Shown here: positions 35,990-43,962 of the stretch, one piece after another
How positions within the stretch are numbered: position 1 is the first letter of the stretch
Layout: the number at the start of each line of letters is the position of its first letter
Assembly (NCBI RefSeq): GCF_017549005.1
Contig: NZ_JAFYYT010000046.1
Span: 18,326 to 82,325 of the forward strand
From: Ruminococcus sp.
GTDB lineage: Bacteria > Bacillota > Clostridia > Oscillospirales > Ruminococcaceae
DNA: 64,000 nucleotides
Direction: 5' to 3'
Translations under genes and position numbers: made by a program
Notes under the pieces: generated by a model
What the model was told of the DNA's origin: nothing
Seen by the model: only the letters and a program-made list of their open reading frames with translations
Database searches by the model: none

Positions 35990-37744
35990 TTACTTCTTTT
36001 CCTCGGGGTTCTTTTCCTCAGCGGGCTTTTTTACGCCTGTAACGTCGGAAATATCAACCTTTTCGGTCTGCTCAGCCTTAACGAGTACATTATTGATATC
36101 GCCGACAAGGGAAATGATATCGTTTATGGACTTGTTGATAGTCTCTGAGCTCTCGTTTGTGATAGTTACGTTATCATCAAGAGCGCTGAACGCATTGATG
36201 GTAGTTTCAAGGATAGATGTGAGCTGTGAAACGCTGTCAGCGTCCATTGTGGAGTTATCGTTACAGAACGAAACGACATTCTCAAGGAGGTCCTTAACTA
36301 CAGCAGCTCTTTCGCTGGTAGCAGCTGTGGACTCGCCGATATTCTCCATATTCTCGGTGATATTTGAAACATTGCTCTTGAGCTTTTCGGAAAGAGCAAG
36401 AACTTCCTCGGTGATCTCGGCAAGCTGTTCATTCTGTCTGTTGAGGGCAGAGTGTCTTGCGATGAGGACTGATTTAGCGTGTACGATACAGTTATCGGGA
36501 GTATTGAGACCTCTGTAGATAGCCGTAGCCATATCACGGCAGGTATTGTATCCGCAGGCATGGCAGTCATAGCTGCGGTCCTCTTCTGTATGCATACCCA
36601 TTTTCTCGAAGATAGGCACAAGCTGTGCCACATTCGGAACAGGTGTGGGCATTGACGGCTTGTAGTTTCTGAGGAAGTCAGCAACACGGAGCTCATCGTC
36701 GAACTTCTTGAAGAGCTTGTCGTCGCCTCGTCCCATGATACCTGTTGACTTGCGGCGGCTCTTTGCCTCTGTTTCGATAGCTCTTGAAGTAGCCATTACA
36801 TCGAAAACAGTCTGCTTTGTACCCGAAGCGGGTCCGATGTTACATCCGAATTCACATGAGAGCACGTCGAATACCTTCGGGTGCTTGGATTCGGGCATTC
36901 TTCCGTACATATCTATTTCTCCGAAAACCTTGTGTACGCCCTCGGAATTTGTGATATTGACATCCGGATCCTGCATCCAGATATTGTCTCTCAGTCCGCC
37001 GGGACGTGAGTATATGGAGCCGAGCTGTCCCTGCATATCGTCGAATTTGTACTCAAAATTCTCGGAAGTGTCTATCGGGATGATGATATCGTTTCTCTCG
37101 AAGTATTCGAGAAGCTTCTTGATAGTAACGTTATACTTTACGAGACCCGTATCCTTTGCCTCATAAGCCTCGGCGATACATGGAGAAATAACAGCTATGG
37201 GGTTATTTCTGCGGAGATACTTCTCTATGTATATAGCGCTGCACGCAATAGGGCTGTGTATAGGCGAAAGGTTCTGGAGCAGCTTGGGCTGGTATGTTTC
37301 GATATACTTAACTATGGCAGGACACTGCTGTGTGATTATATTGCCGATCTTGTCCTGATCGATAGTTCTTGCGTGAGCCCATGTGCAGATATCAGCACCG
37401 AGGGATACGTCGAATATAGTACATCCCTGTTTCTTGAACCAGTCGAGAACGCCCTTCCACTTTGTGGGGAGAATGGTCTTGATAGCAGGAGAAGCCATAA
37501 TGATGATCTTTTCCTTGAGGAGGTCGGTGATACATTCGTCAGTATCGTCGATATAATCTCTTGCACCGTGGTTGCACTTCTTAACGCATTCGCCGCAGGC
37601 GATACACTTGGAAGGGTTTACCATAGTGATAAAGCGGCCGTCCTCCAGCTGCTTGGTCATATTGGCTTCGGGTGCGGGACATTCTCTTACACAAGCGTTA
37701 CATCCCACGCATTTTTCAGGTTTTACAATGATCAATTCACTCAT
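35990..37744 (-). CDS. [FeFe]-hydrogenase-like redox sensor with C-terminal coiled coil
   Basis: A 584-residue protein. Two ferredoxin-type 4Fe-4S motifs lie at 12-22 and 47-57. A hydrogenase H-domain follows with cluster ligands C141 (QQCPA), C189 (SPC), C297 and C301 (SCEFGC). A further FeS motif is CHACGYNTC near 400, and the end is a helical region of about 120 residues with a charged tail. The Cys before CP that relays protons in catalytic enzymes is Gln here, and GGG after the last ligands is lost, so a sensory role is more likely than hydrogen turnover. It is transcribed after a DivIVA-like gene, 43 bases apart. Confidence 0.85.
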   Translation of the reverse strand: MSELIIVKPEKCVGCNACVRECPAPEANMTKQLEDGRFITMVNPSKCIACGECVKKCNHGARDYIDDTDECITDLLKEKIIIMASPAIKTILPTKWKGVLDWFKKQGCTIFDVSLGADICTWAHARTIDQDKIGNIITQQCPAIVKYIETYQPKLLQNLSPIHSPIACSAIYIEKYLRRNNPIAVISPCIAEAYEAKDTGLVKYNVTIKKLLEYFERNDIIIPIDTSENFEYKFDDMQGQLGSIYSRPGGLRDNIWMQDPDVNITNSEGVHKVFGEIDMYGRMPESKHPKVFDVLSCEFGCNIGPASGTKQTVFDVMATSRAIETEAKSRRKSTGIMGRGDDKLFKKFDDELRVADFLRNYKPSMPTPVPNVAQLVPIFEKMGMHTEEDRSYDCHACGYNTCRDMATAIYRGLNTPDNCIVHAKSVLIARHSALNRQNEQLAEITEEVLALSEKLKSNVSNITENMENIGESTAATSERAAVVKDLLENVVSFCNDNSTMDADSVSQLTSILETTINAFSALDDNVTITNESSETINKSINDIISLVGDINNVLVKAEQTEKVDISDVTGVKKPAEEKNPEEKK

Positions 37745-37787
37745 AATTATAAAAACTCCTTATGGCATTTAAGAAACTTATTCTGCT

Positions 37788-38876
37788 TTATTTCTTTCCG
37801 ATAGAATTAGCCTTTGCTGCAAGAGCGGCAAGGTCTATCTTACCTTTCTTTTCGCCGCCTTCATTTTTTGCGTCGCTCTTTTTCTGTTCGCTGTCGTTTT
37901 CGTCTTTTTTCTCGTCGTCCCTGTCGTTTTCGTCCTTCTTCTCGTCGTCCTTCTTAGCGCCTATGGATTCAGCCATCTGCTTGAGCTTGTCGAGCTCTTC
38001 CTGCTGCTTGCGCTTTTCGTCGTCATTTTTCATTTTCTCAGAGAGCAGTGTAGGTCTCTCGGGGATCTCGGGCTCGAAGACCTCGGGCTGCTTGAATACA
38101 GGGACTCCGCCCTCCTTGATAGTAGCCTCCGTTTTGTTGAGGCACTCGTCTGCTTCGATAAGGCGGCTTATACCGTCTTTGCGGAAGCCCTCGAGGGAAT
38201 CTCTTACCAGACCCATATGTCTCTTCAGCGTATTGACGTTCTCGAGGATAGAAGCCCTGAGATTATTTGAAGCAACGTTCATTTCCTCAGCCTTGTTCTT
38301 TGCCTCGGCGATCTTTTCGGCAGCTTCTCTTTCAGCCTCGAATATTATCTGTTCTGCTTCCGTATTTGCTTCCGAAACTATACTTTCGGCGAGCTTCTTT
38401 GTTTTGAACTCTATTTCCGCAGCCTTTGATTTGGCTGTACCTTCCAACATGGAAGATGACTTCTGAGCTTCGATGAACACGTTGCTGAGAGCCATAGCCT
38501 CGTCCTGAGCCATAAGAGCAGCACATTTTGACTCGGCGTTCTTGAGCTTGTCATTGACCCCTGCAATTTCTTCCTTGAGCTTCTTTATCTCTTCCTGGAG
38601 ATTAGTGTTTTCGTCTTCTGTTGCTTTCAGCTTGAGGCTTAGAGTATTGTTCTGAACCTGGATCTGCGTGAGCTTTGCGCGTTCTTCCGAAAGAACCGAT
38701 TCCAGAGCTTTTTCGGGATCTGTTCCCTTTTTGTAAGCTTCCAGCTGAAGCTTGGTCACTCTCAGCTCGTTCCTGAGATCATGCACCTGTTCGTTGAGAT
38801 ATTCAAATCTTCTTATAACGGCTTCCTTGTCATAGCCGCCGAAAGTCACGGTTTTGATAAATCTTGGTTCAGCCAT
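37788..38876 (-). CDS. DivIVA-like coiled-coil protein
   Basis: A 362-residue protein with an N-terminal DivIVA-type motif (FIKTVTFGGYDKEAVIRRFEYLNEQV) and long coiled coil from about 25 to 210. It ends in a highly charged tail containing two copies of DDEKKDEND. DivIVA proteins bind curved membrane and recruit partners to poles and septa. The genome context, first gene of an operon with the hydrogenase-like sensor, suggests it positions that sensor; this is inference. It has its own sigma-A promoter at 38968-38996. Confidence 0.8.
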   Translation of the reverse strand: MAEPRFIKTVTFGGYDKEAVIRRFEYLNEQVHDLRNELRVTKLQLEAYKKGTDPEKALESVLSEERAKLTQIQVQNNTLSLKLKATEDENTNLQEEIKKLKEEIAGVNDKLKNAESKCAALMAQDEAMALSNVFIEAQKSSSMLEGTAKSKAAEIEFKTKKLAESIVSEANTEAEQIIFEAEREAAEKIAEAKNKAEEMNVASNNLRASILENVNTLKRHMGLVRDSLEGFRKDGISRLIEADECLNKTEATIKEGGVPVFKQPEVFEPEIPERPTLLSEKMKNDDEKRKQQEELDKLKQMAESIGAKKDDEKKDENDRDDEKKDENDSEQKKSDAKNEGGEKKGKIDLAALAAKANSIGKK

Positions 38877-38967
38877 CTTTATATCCTCCTTATAAACAAC
38901 CGACCGCGGTCAGCGGTCACCCGATCAAGACAAAATAAATGTTTTTATCGTGTACTGATACATAATT

Positions 38968-38996
38968 ATTATACACCATAAATGGAATATAGTCAA
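38968..38996 (-). promoter_or_regulatory. Promoter of the DivIVA-like/hydrogenase-like operon
   Basis: On the minus strand TTGACT (38996-38991), 17 bases and TATAAT (38973-38968). A short dyad (GACCGC and GCGGTC, near 38903-38917) lies in the leader close to the ribosome site. Confidence 0.8.
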
Positions 38997-39002
38997 TAAA
39001 AA

Positions 39003-39058
39003 AACTGCACAAAAAACAGGGCGATTTTATGTAAATCACCCAATCTTATCGTGCAGTA
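39003..39058 (-). terminator. Nested terminator after the 192-residue gene
   Basis: On the minus strand an outer stem ACTGCAC/GTGCAGT followed by seven T encloses an inner stem GGGTGATTT/AAATCGCCC followed by its own T-rich run. It lies between the 39075 gene and the DivIVA promoter. Confidence 0.8.
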
Positions 39059-39074
39059 TCGACATTTACAATAA

Positions 39075-39653
39075 TTACCAGTCATTTTCGCTGTCTTTGA
39101 TGAGCTTTTTTACTTCCTCGTTCTCATAAAGCCCGAGATCGAAGAGGCGGTCAGCCTGTTTGCTGGTAATTTTTCCCTGATCTGTGAATACGAATTGTCC
39201 GTGGTGCTGTTCGGTGCCGTTCCAGGAGTCTATTACCTGTAACCAGCCCTGTCTGTCGAGCTCTGTTTCGGGATATTTTGAATCGGGATAGAACTTCTCA
39301 ACGATCATTTTTGCACATTTGCTGTGATTTGTGAACGCGCAGGAGTAGGTATCGCCGTCGGGGGATATCCAGCCGAGCTTGAAATCGGGGGAATTCTTGT
39401 CGAACATCTCCTCAAGGGAGAGGGGCTGTTCCTTATCTGACTCGATTATACGCAGAAAACCGTAATCGTTCTCTCTGAAATGGTAGTAGCCGCCGCGTCC
39501 GTCAAAGACTACGGGGAGCTGTTCTTCGGAGATTATGTCCTCAAAGCCTGTGCCTTCGAGGGCTTCGGGAGTATCGACGTAGAGATAGCAGTAGGAGCCT
39601 GTTGAGGACTTGTAGACTGCATATTTCTTTTTCTTCTTCTTTGCTCTCTTCAC
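39075..39653 (-). CDS. Hypothetical cytosolic protein
   Basis: A 192-residue soluble protein I do not recognise. It starts with a basic stretch (VKRAKKKKKKYAVYKS) and has an acidic, aromatic-rich body including GWISPDGDTYSCAFTNHSKCAKMIVEKFYP and a C-terminal segment about a test for something at the protein level is not evident. The GTG at 39653 is chosen because AGGTAGGTG lies seven bases upstream; the ATG at 39674 sits close to the predicted transcript start and lacks a ribosome site. It is monocistronic, with its own promoter and terminator. Confidence 0.6.
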   Translation of the reverse strand: MKRAKKKKKKYAVYKSSTGSYCYLYVDTPEALEGTGFEDIISEEQLPVVFDGRGGYYHFRENDYGFLRIIESDKEQPLSLEEMFDKNSPDFKLGWISPDGDTYSCAFTNHSKCAKMIVEKFYPDSKYPETELDRQGWLQVIDSWNGTEQHHGQFVFTDQGKITSKQADRLFDLGLYENEEVKKLIKDSENDW

Positions 39654-39687
39654 TCCGGAACACCTACCTTTCATATAACATAGGTAT

Positions 39688-39716
39688 ATTTTATCACAGT
39701 TTCTACGTAATGTCAA
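39688..39716 (-). promoter_or_regulatory. Promoter of the 192-residue gene
   Basis: Minus-strand TTGACA (39716-39711), 17 bases and TAAAAT (39693-39688). Confidence 0.75.
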
Positions 39717-39755
39717 TTATTATCTTTATTTTTCTGCAATTTGCCATAAAAACAA

Positions 39756-39779
39756 GCGGCTGTCAGTGTTGACAGCCGC
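39756..39779 (-). terminator. Terminator after the GGDEF-like gene
   Basis: GCGGCTGTCA and TGACAGCCGC pair perfectly around four bases; on the minus strand it is followed by TTGTTTTTA. Confidence 0.85.
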
Positions 39780-39794
39780 CATATTTTTACAATA

Positions 39795-40994
39795 TTACAT
39801 ATTCATAACATTGTTGATCATGTTTCCGCCGTTCATCTTAGCATTTCTCATAGCTGTATCGAGTTTAACAAGCAGTGAGTTTACGTTGAGGCAGTCGCCG
39901 GGGAGGTAGTGGTATACCGCACCTGAGCAAGGAAGCTGAACGTTGAGGTTCAGTACCTCGTAAGGACTGCTCATTACGCGCTGGATGTTCTGAGCGATGC
40001 CTGATGCCTGGCTCTCGGAGATATTCTTGTTGAATACGAAGCAGAATTCGTTACCTGTGATGTTGTAGATTTCTGCAACATCGCCGAACTCTTCCTTGAG
40101 CTTTTCAGCAACAGCAGCAAGGTACTCGTCACCGAAGTCATAACCGTAGGTATCGTTGATACTTCTGAAGTTATCCATATCGAATACTGCGATCTGGAAT
40201 CTTCCTGATTCGAGTCTTTCGCTGATATCGTTATCGAGAGCGTAACGGTTCTTCATACCTGTAAGAACGTTTGTTACAGCGAGGTCGCTTGCCTTCTGAC
40301 GTGTATTCTTGAGCTTAGCGTCAACCTCGGCAAGACGCAACTCACGCTCTTCGAGTTCTGCTCTTGCCTTCTTGGCTCTGCGTGCGAAGAGCCAGATAGC
40401 GAGCTCGGAGAGGATAGCGATGAGCGCCATAAGTCCCATAAGGATATAAGCTCTCATAGCGTTTCTTCTGAGGAGCTTCTGAGTTTCTGCATTAACGATG
40501 CTTATAGTAGCTGTAAGCATCTGTGCAGCCGTTATTTGCAGAGGGTAAAGGTCCTGTTTAAGTGTTTCAGTCATTGTTGCTTCGTCGCCGCTTTCGAGCT
40601 GGTTGGTACCGAGGGACTCAAGTCTTGTTCTGAAAGTAGCGATCATAGACTTAGCATAGTTATATCTGGTCATGACCGACTCAGGCAGGTCAAGGCTTTC
40701 AAACAGTTTCTCGTTTGCTTCGATATTTGCGTAGATACGCTCTGTATCGGCAACTATTTCAAGGGGGTTATCATAAAGGTTGGCAGCAAGACCAACAGAG
40801 TTTGTACTTACCTTCTGTAGCTCACCGTTGATACTGTTTATAGCACGGTTAGCTGTTGAAGTCATGTTGTTAAGATCCATATTGTTGCTGTAGATGTTCC
40901 AAACGAGGATAGTATCCAGAACATAGATTATCGCAACGAGGATCGCAGCAAATACATATCCGCTCGAGGCGCCTTTCTTCTTATTCTTTGCCAT
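39795..40994 (-). CDS. Membrane protein with degenerate GGDEF domain
   Basis: A 399-residue protein with a membrane segment at 12-33, an extracytosolic helical domain (about 34-175), a second membrane segment at 180-203, a coiled linker and a GGDEF fold from about 230. The fold is clear (LTGMKNRYALDNDI, AVFDMDNFRSINDTYGYDFGDEYL), but the GG[D/E]EF signature is TGNEF. Loss of the glycines argues against diguanylate cyclase activity; it may bind nucleotide or c-di-GMP. It lies 15 bases after a sugar-binding lipoprotein gene in one operon, so that lipoprotein may be its ligand sensor. Confidence 0.85.
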   Translation of the reverse strand: MAKNKKKGASSGYVFAAILVAIIYVLDTILVWNIYSNNMDLNNMTSTANRAINSINGELQKVSTNSVGLAANLYDNPLEIVADTERIYANIEANEKLFESLDLPESVMTRYNYAKSMIATFRTRLESLGTNQLESGDEATMTETLKQDLYPLQITAAQMLTATISIVNAETQKLLRRNAMRAYILMGLMALIAILSELAIWLFARRAKKARAELEERELRLAEVDAKLKNTRQKASDLAVTNVLTGMKNRYALDNDISERLESGRFQIAVFDMDNFRSINDTYGYDFGDEYLAAVAEKLKEEFGDVAEIYNITGNEFCFVFNKNISESQASGIAQNIQRVMSSPYEVLNLNVQLPCSGAVYHYLPGDCLNVNSLLVKLDTAMRNAKMNGGNMINNVMNM

Positions 40995-41009
40995 ATATCC
41001 GCACCTCCA

Positions 41010-42374
41010 TTATGAATTGTTTCCTGCAGACGAACTTGCCGACGCCGGATCAAGCATGAGCTTGATGAAGTCATCGTTCATGTTGTCGGCCTTAACAAAT
41101 GAAACGCCTGTATTCAGGTGATTGGTCAGCTGCTCGCCCGTTATGGCTGCTGTAGCAAACTTAACGCCAACATATCCCATAACATAAGGATTCTGTACAA
41201 CAGTTCCGTAGAGGACGCCGTTCTTGATGTTACTGATGATCTCGTCATCGGAGTTGAAGCCTACAGCAAATACCTTGCCTGAAAGGCCGAGCTCATTGAT
41301 AGCGTCACAGATACCGAGTGTTGAATTGGTGTTTGTGCCGAAAAGGACAGAGAAACCGTTTCCGTCGGTTCCGAGAAGCTTCATAGCCTGTTCCTTTGCT
41401 TCCTTACGCTTTGAGCATGGCTCGGACTGTACGAAGCTCATCATGATATCCTGACGGATACGCTCATCGGCAGCGTCCTTTTCCTTCTGCTTTGCGAGAA
41501 GCTCAAGCTCAGCAGGTGTGAGTTCTTCTGTGTTCTGCTCTTCGGCTGCAGCTGCGCCGTCAGCACCGTATGCAGCAGCGTCTCCGCCTGCGGCTGCACC
41601 TTCTGCATCGCCGAAAGCAGCACCTTCTGCACCTGAACCGTCAGGAGCTCCGCCCCAGTCGCCTTCACCGCCGGGAGCTCCGCCGCCCATTGCAGCACCT
41701 GCGCCGCCCATGATGATAGCCATCATGTTGAGTGCGTCAAATTCAACGCCTCTTGTCTTACCGATGGATCTCTTGAGAGTATCGGTAAATCCGAGGACAC
41801 GCATATCAGATGTGGAAGCTGTGCTTCCGATGATACCGATCTTCTTGATATCGGCTACGTCCTTGCCTTTTTCTCTCCAGCCCTTTACAACGTTTCTTGC
41901 AGCAGCTACGCCGCCGTCAAAGTCTGACGAATTTATCAGTGAAAGTGTAAGAGGATTGTTGGAATCAGGCGATATAACGTTAGAGTTGATAGCGATTACC
42001 TTGATACCCTTGTCAACAGCCTGCTGAAGAACATCATTGAGGTCTGTCTGACTGTTTGGTGCGATAACGATCGCTCTGACGCCGGCATTCATTGCCTGTT
42101 TGATATAGTCTACCTGTGAAGCGTAATCATTATCGCCCTCGGCAACGTTGTAAATGATCTCATAGCCGAGTTCCTTTCCTGCGTCCATAGCACCCAGCTT
42201 TACGTCATCCCAGAATGCGATCGGCTGTTTGGTGATAACTGCGATCTTTCCGCCGCCCGGTCTTCCGCCCTGCCGGCCTCCCTGTGGTCCACAACCGCCG
42301 CTCAGAAGCATTGCAGCTGACAGCGTACAAGCAGCGACGGTTCTGAAAACGCCATTTTTCTTGTTTCTGTTCAT
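41010..42374 (-). CDS. Sugar-type substrate-binding lipoprotein with low-complexity insertion
   Basis: A 454-residue RbsB-like periplasmic-binding-protein fold. The signal peptide ends in a lipobox-like LLSGGC with Cys28. Family motifs are IAVITKQPIAFWDDVKLGAMDAGKELG, AGVRAIVIAPNSQTDL and SVLFGTNTNSTLGICDAI. Residues about 221-310 are an insertion rich in Gly, Ala, Asp and Glu, followed by a charged helix, absent from ordinary members. No ABC permease or ATPase genes are nearby; instead the degenerate GGDEF membrane gene follows directly. This points to sensing, not transport. Confidence 0.87.
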   Translation of the reverse strand: MNRNKKNGVFRTVAACTLSAAMLLSGGCGPQGGRQGGRPGGGKIAVITKQPIAFWDDVKLGAMDAGKELGYEIIYNVAEGDNDYASQVDYIKQAMNAGVRAIVIAPNSQTDLNDVLQQAVDKGIKVIAINSNVISPDSNNPLTLSLINSSDFDGGVAAARNVVKGWREKGKDVADIKKIGIIGSTASTSDMRVLGFTDTLKRSIGKTRGVEFDALNMMAIIMGGAGAAMGGGAPGGEGDWGGAPDGSGAEGAAFGDAEGAAAGGDAAAYGADGAAAAEEQNTEELTPAELELLAKQKEKDAADERIRQDIMMSFVQSEPCSKRKEAKEQAMKLLGTDGNGFSVLFGTNTNSTLGICDAINELGLSGKVFAVGFNSDDEIISNIKNGVLYGTVVQNPYVMGYVGVKFATAAITGEQLTNHLNTGVSFVKADNMNDDFIKLMLDPASASSSAGNNS

Positions 42375-42523
42375 TATTCGAACCTCCTTTGATCAATTAG
42401 ACCTTATACTGCCGCCGGATATCTGCAAACGCTTCTTTTTTCATGTCTCTGTAATTCATGTATCATGAACCGTAAGCCTGCGGCATTACCCCTGTACAAG
42501 TCCACTATTGATATCCATAATTC

Positions 42524-42552
42524 ATTTTAGCACATTTCTTTAAGAATTTCAA
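42524..42552 (-). promoter_or_regulatory. Promoter of the lipoprotein-GGDEF operon
   Basis: Minus-strand TTGAAA (42552-42547), 17 bases and TAAAAT (42529-42524), giving a leader of about 140 bases. The stretch 42553-42797 is AT-rich and holds nothing I can assign. Confidence 0.7.
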
Positions 42553-42797
42553 CAACTTTTTGTAAATCAATAGTCCGCGTGATAAACAAAATTAATCAAA
42601 AAAATCTATGCATTTTAATCAATTTTATACCTGTGGTTTAATCGAAAATCAAGTATACAAAAATTGGTACGACCAAATCTGCCGCTGATATTTTTTGCCG
42701 ATATTACGCTCTGTAATGAACTTAAAAAATTTGCACAAATACAGTACGCTGTTTTTGTAAAAGATAATTCAATTTTGTATAACACCCCTTTTTTCCC

Positions 42798-42826
42798 TTG
42801 ACATCAATATGGAAAAGTGTTATACT
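42798..42826 (+). promoter_or_regulatory. Promoter of the TerY-P-like signalling operon
   Basis: TTGACA (42798-42803), 17 bases and TATACT (42821-42826), 72 bases before the first gene. No other promoter as good is seen until 48473, so it may drive five genes. Confidence 0.8.
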
Positions 42827-42898
42827 AATCGTGATAACAATATAAATACGCAAATATTTTAATTGCGCTGCTATATTCTTATGTCAGGAGGAGAGACC

Positions 42899-43942
42899 AT
42901 GCAATGCGAAAAATGCAACGCACCACTTGACCCGAAGCTGTCTGCCTGCCCCAACTGCGGTGCCCCTGTTCCGCAGAATATCGAGGGATTTGAGAATACA
43001 ATGGAGTTTCAGCATGAGCTTCGTGCGATCGTTGTAAATGACGGAACACGCGCTGTAGCCAATCAGGACAGATTTATAGGTCTGCTCAGCGATCATATAC
43101 CGGATTACGATAAGGAGCGCCGGCTTCTTATTAATATGTACAAAATGGGTATCCTCAAGATACTTCTTGAAGACAAAAACCATGAAATATCCATAATGAA
43201 AGCCAAAAGCTTCATGCTCGGCGACCTTTTCCTCTCGGAAAGCGCTTCGGAATTTGTAGTTGCCTGCTATACCTACCTTCTCGGCTGGCCCTACGAATCG
43301 CATCTGAAGGTCCTTCCCGAGGACGAGAACGACGCGGACAGGAAGGAAGAAAACGCCAAGAAGAGACCTGTGGATATCAACGAGATGGTGTTCATGCCGC
43401 GTAACGCTCTGAGATACAGACTCAGCGGAAATATCGTCATTCCCGACGGATATACCAAGCTCGAAGCTTTCTGCTTCGATAAGTTTGGTTCGCTGAGAAC
43501 TATCAAGCTGCCCTCTACCCTCCTTGCTATCGGAGAATATGCCTTCTCCTCGTGTAAGAGACTGAGAGGACTTGAGCTCCCCGAAGGACTGAGGATAATC
43601 AAGCAGGGCGCATTCAGTCAGTGTTCAAACCTTGTGGTAGTTAAGATACCGGACGGCGTTCTTGAGATCGAGGACAGTACATTCTCATTCTGTACAAGCC
43701 TCGAAGTCATCGAGATACCGCCGAGCGTCAGCAGTATAGGCGCGGAGGCGTTCTCGGGCTGTGATAAGCTCAGAAAGCTCTTCCTCCCCGAAAGCATCAA
43801 GTTCATCGACGCGAACGCTTTCTCATACTGCCCCAATCTTGTAATCTACTGCATTGAAAATTCATACGTTCATAAATACTGTTTAGCCACTGGAATAAGG
43901 TTCATCCTCGTGACCTCGGCTGAAGAATATGAGCTTGACTAA
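42899..43942 (+). CDS. Zinc-ribbon and BspA-type leucine-rich repeat protein
   Basis: A 347-residue protein. The N-terminus is a zinc ribbon with Cys at 3, 6, 18 and 21 (CEKC and CPNCG). A helical region covers about 45-150. Four to five LRR_5 repeats follow (LPSTLLAIGEYAFSSCKRLRGLELPEG and similar), and the end is CIENSYVHKYCLATGI. No signal peptide is present, so unlike surface BspA proteins it should be cytosolic. AGGAGGAGA before the ATG decides the start. It leads the operon with the kinase 20 bases downstream and may be a target or scaffold for it. Confidence 0.8.
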   Translation: MQCEKCNAPLDPKLSACPNCGAPVPQNIEGFENTMEFQHELRAIVVNDGTRAVANQDRFIGLLSDHIPDYDKERRLLINMYKMGILKILLEDKNHEISIMKAKSFMLGDLFLSESASEFVVACYTYLLGWPYESHLKVLPEDENDADRKEENAKKRPVDINEMVFMPRNALRYRLSGNIVIPDGYTKLEAFCFDKFGSLRTIKLPSTLLAIGEYAFSSCKRLRGLELPEGLRIIKQGAFSQCSNLVVVKIPDGVLEIEDSTFSFCTSLEVIEIPPSVSSIGAEAFSGCDKLRKLFLPESIKFIDANAFSYCPNLVIYCIENSYVHKYCLATGIRFILVTSAEEYELD

Positions 43943-43962
43943 GAAAGAAAGGATGAGATCAT

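Noticed and set aside
35990-37744. A catalytic [FeFe] hydrogenase
   Set aside because: The proton-relay Cys and GGG motif are missing and a coiled C-terminal domain is fused, so a sensory role fits better.
39795-40994. An active diguanylate cyclase
   Set aside because: The signature is TGNEF instead of GGDEF or GGEEF, so the active-site glycines are lost.
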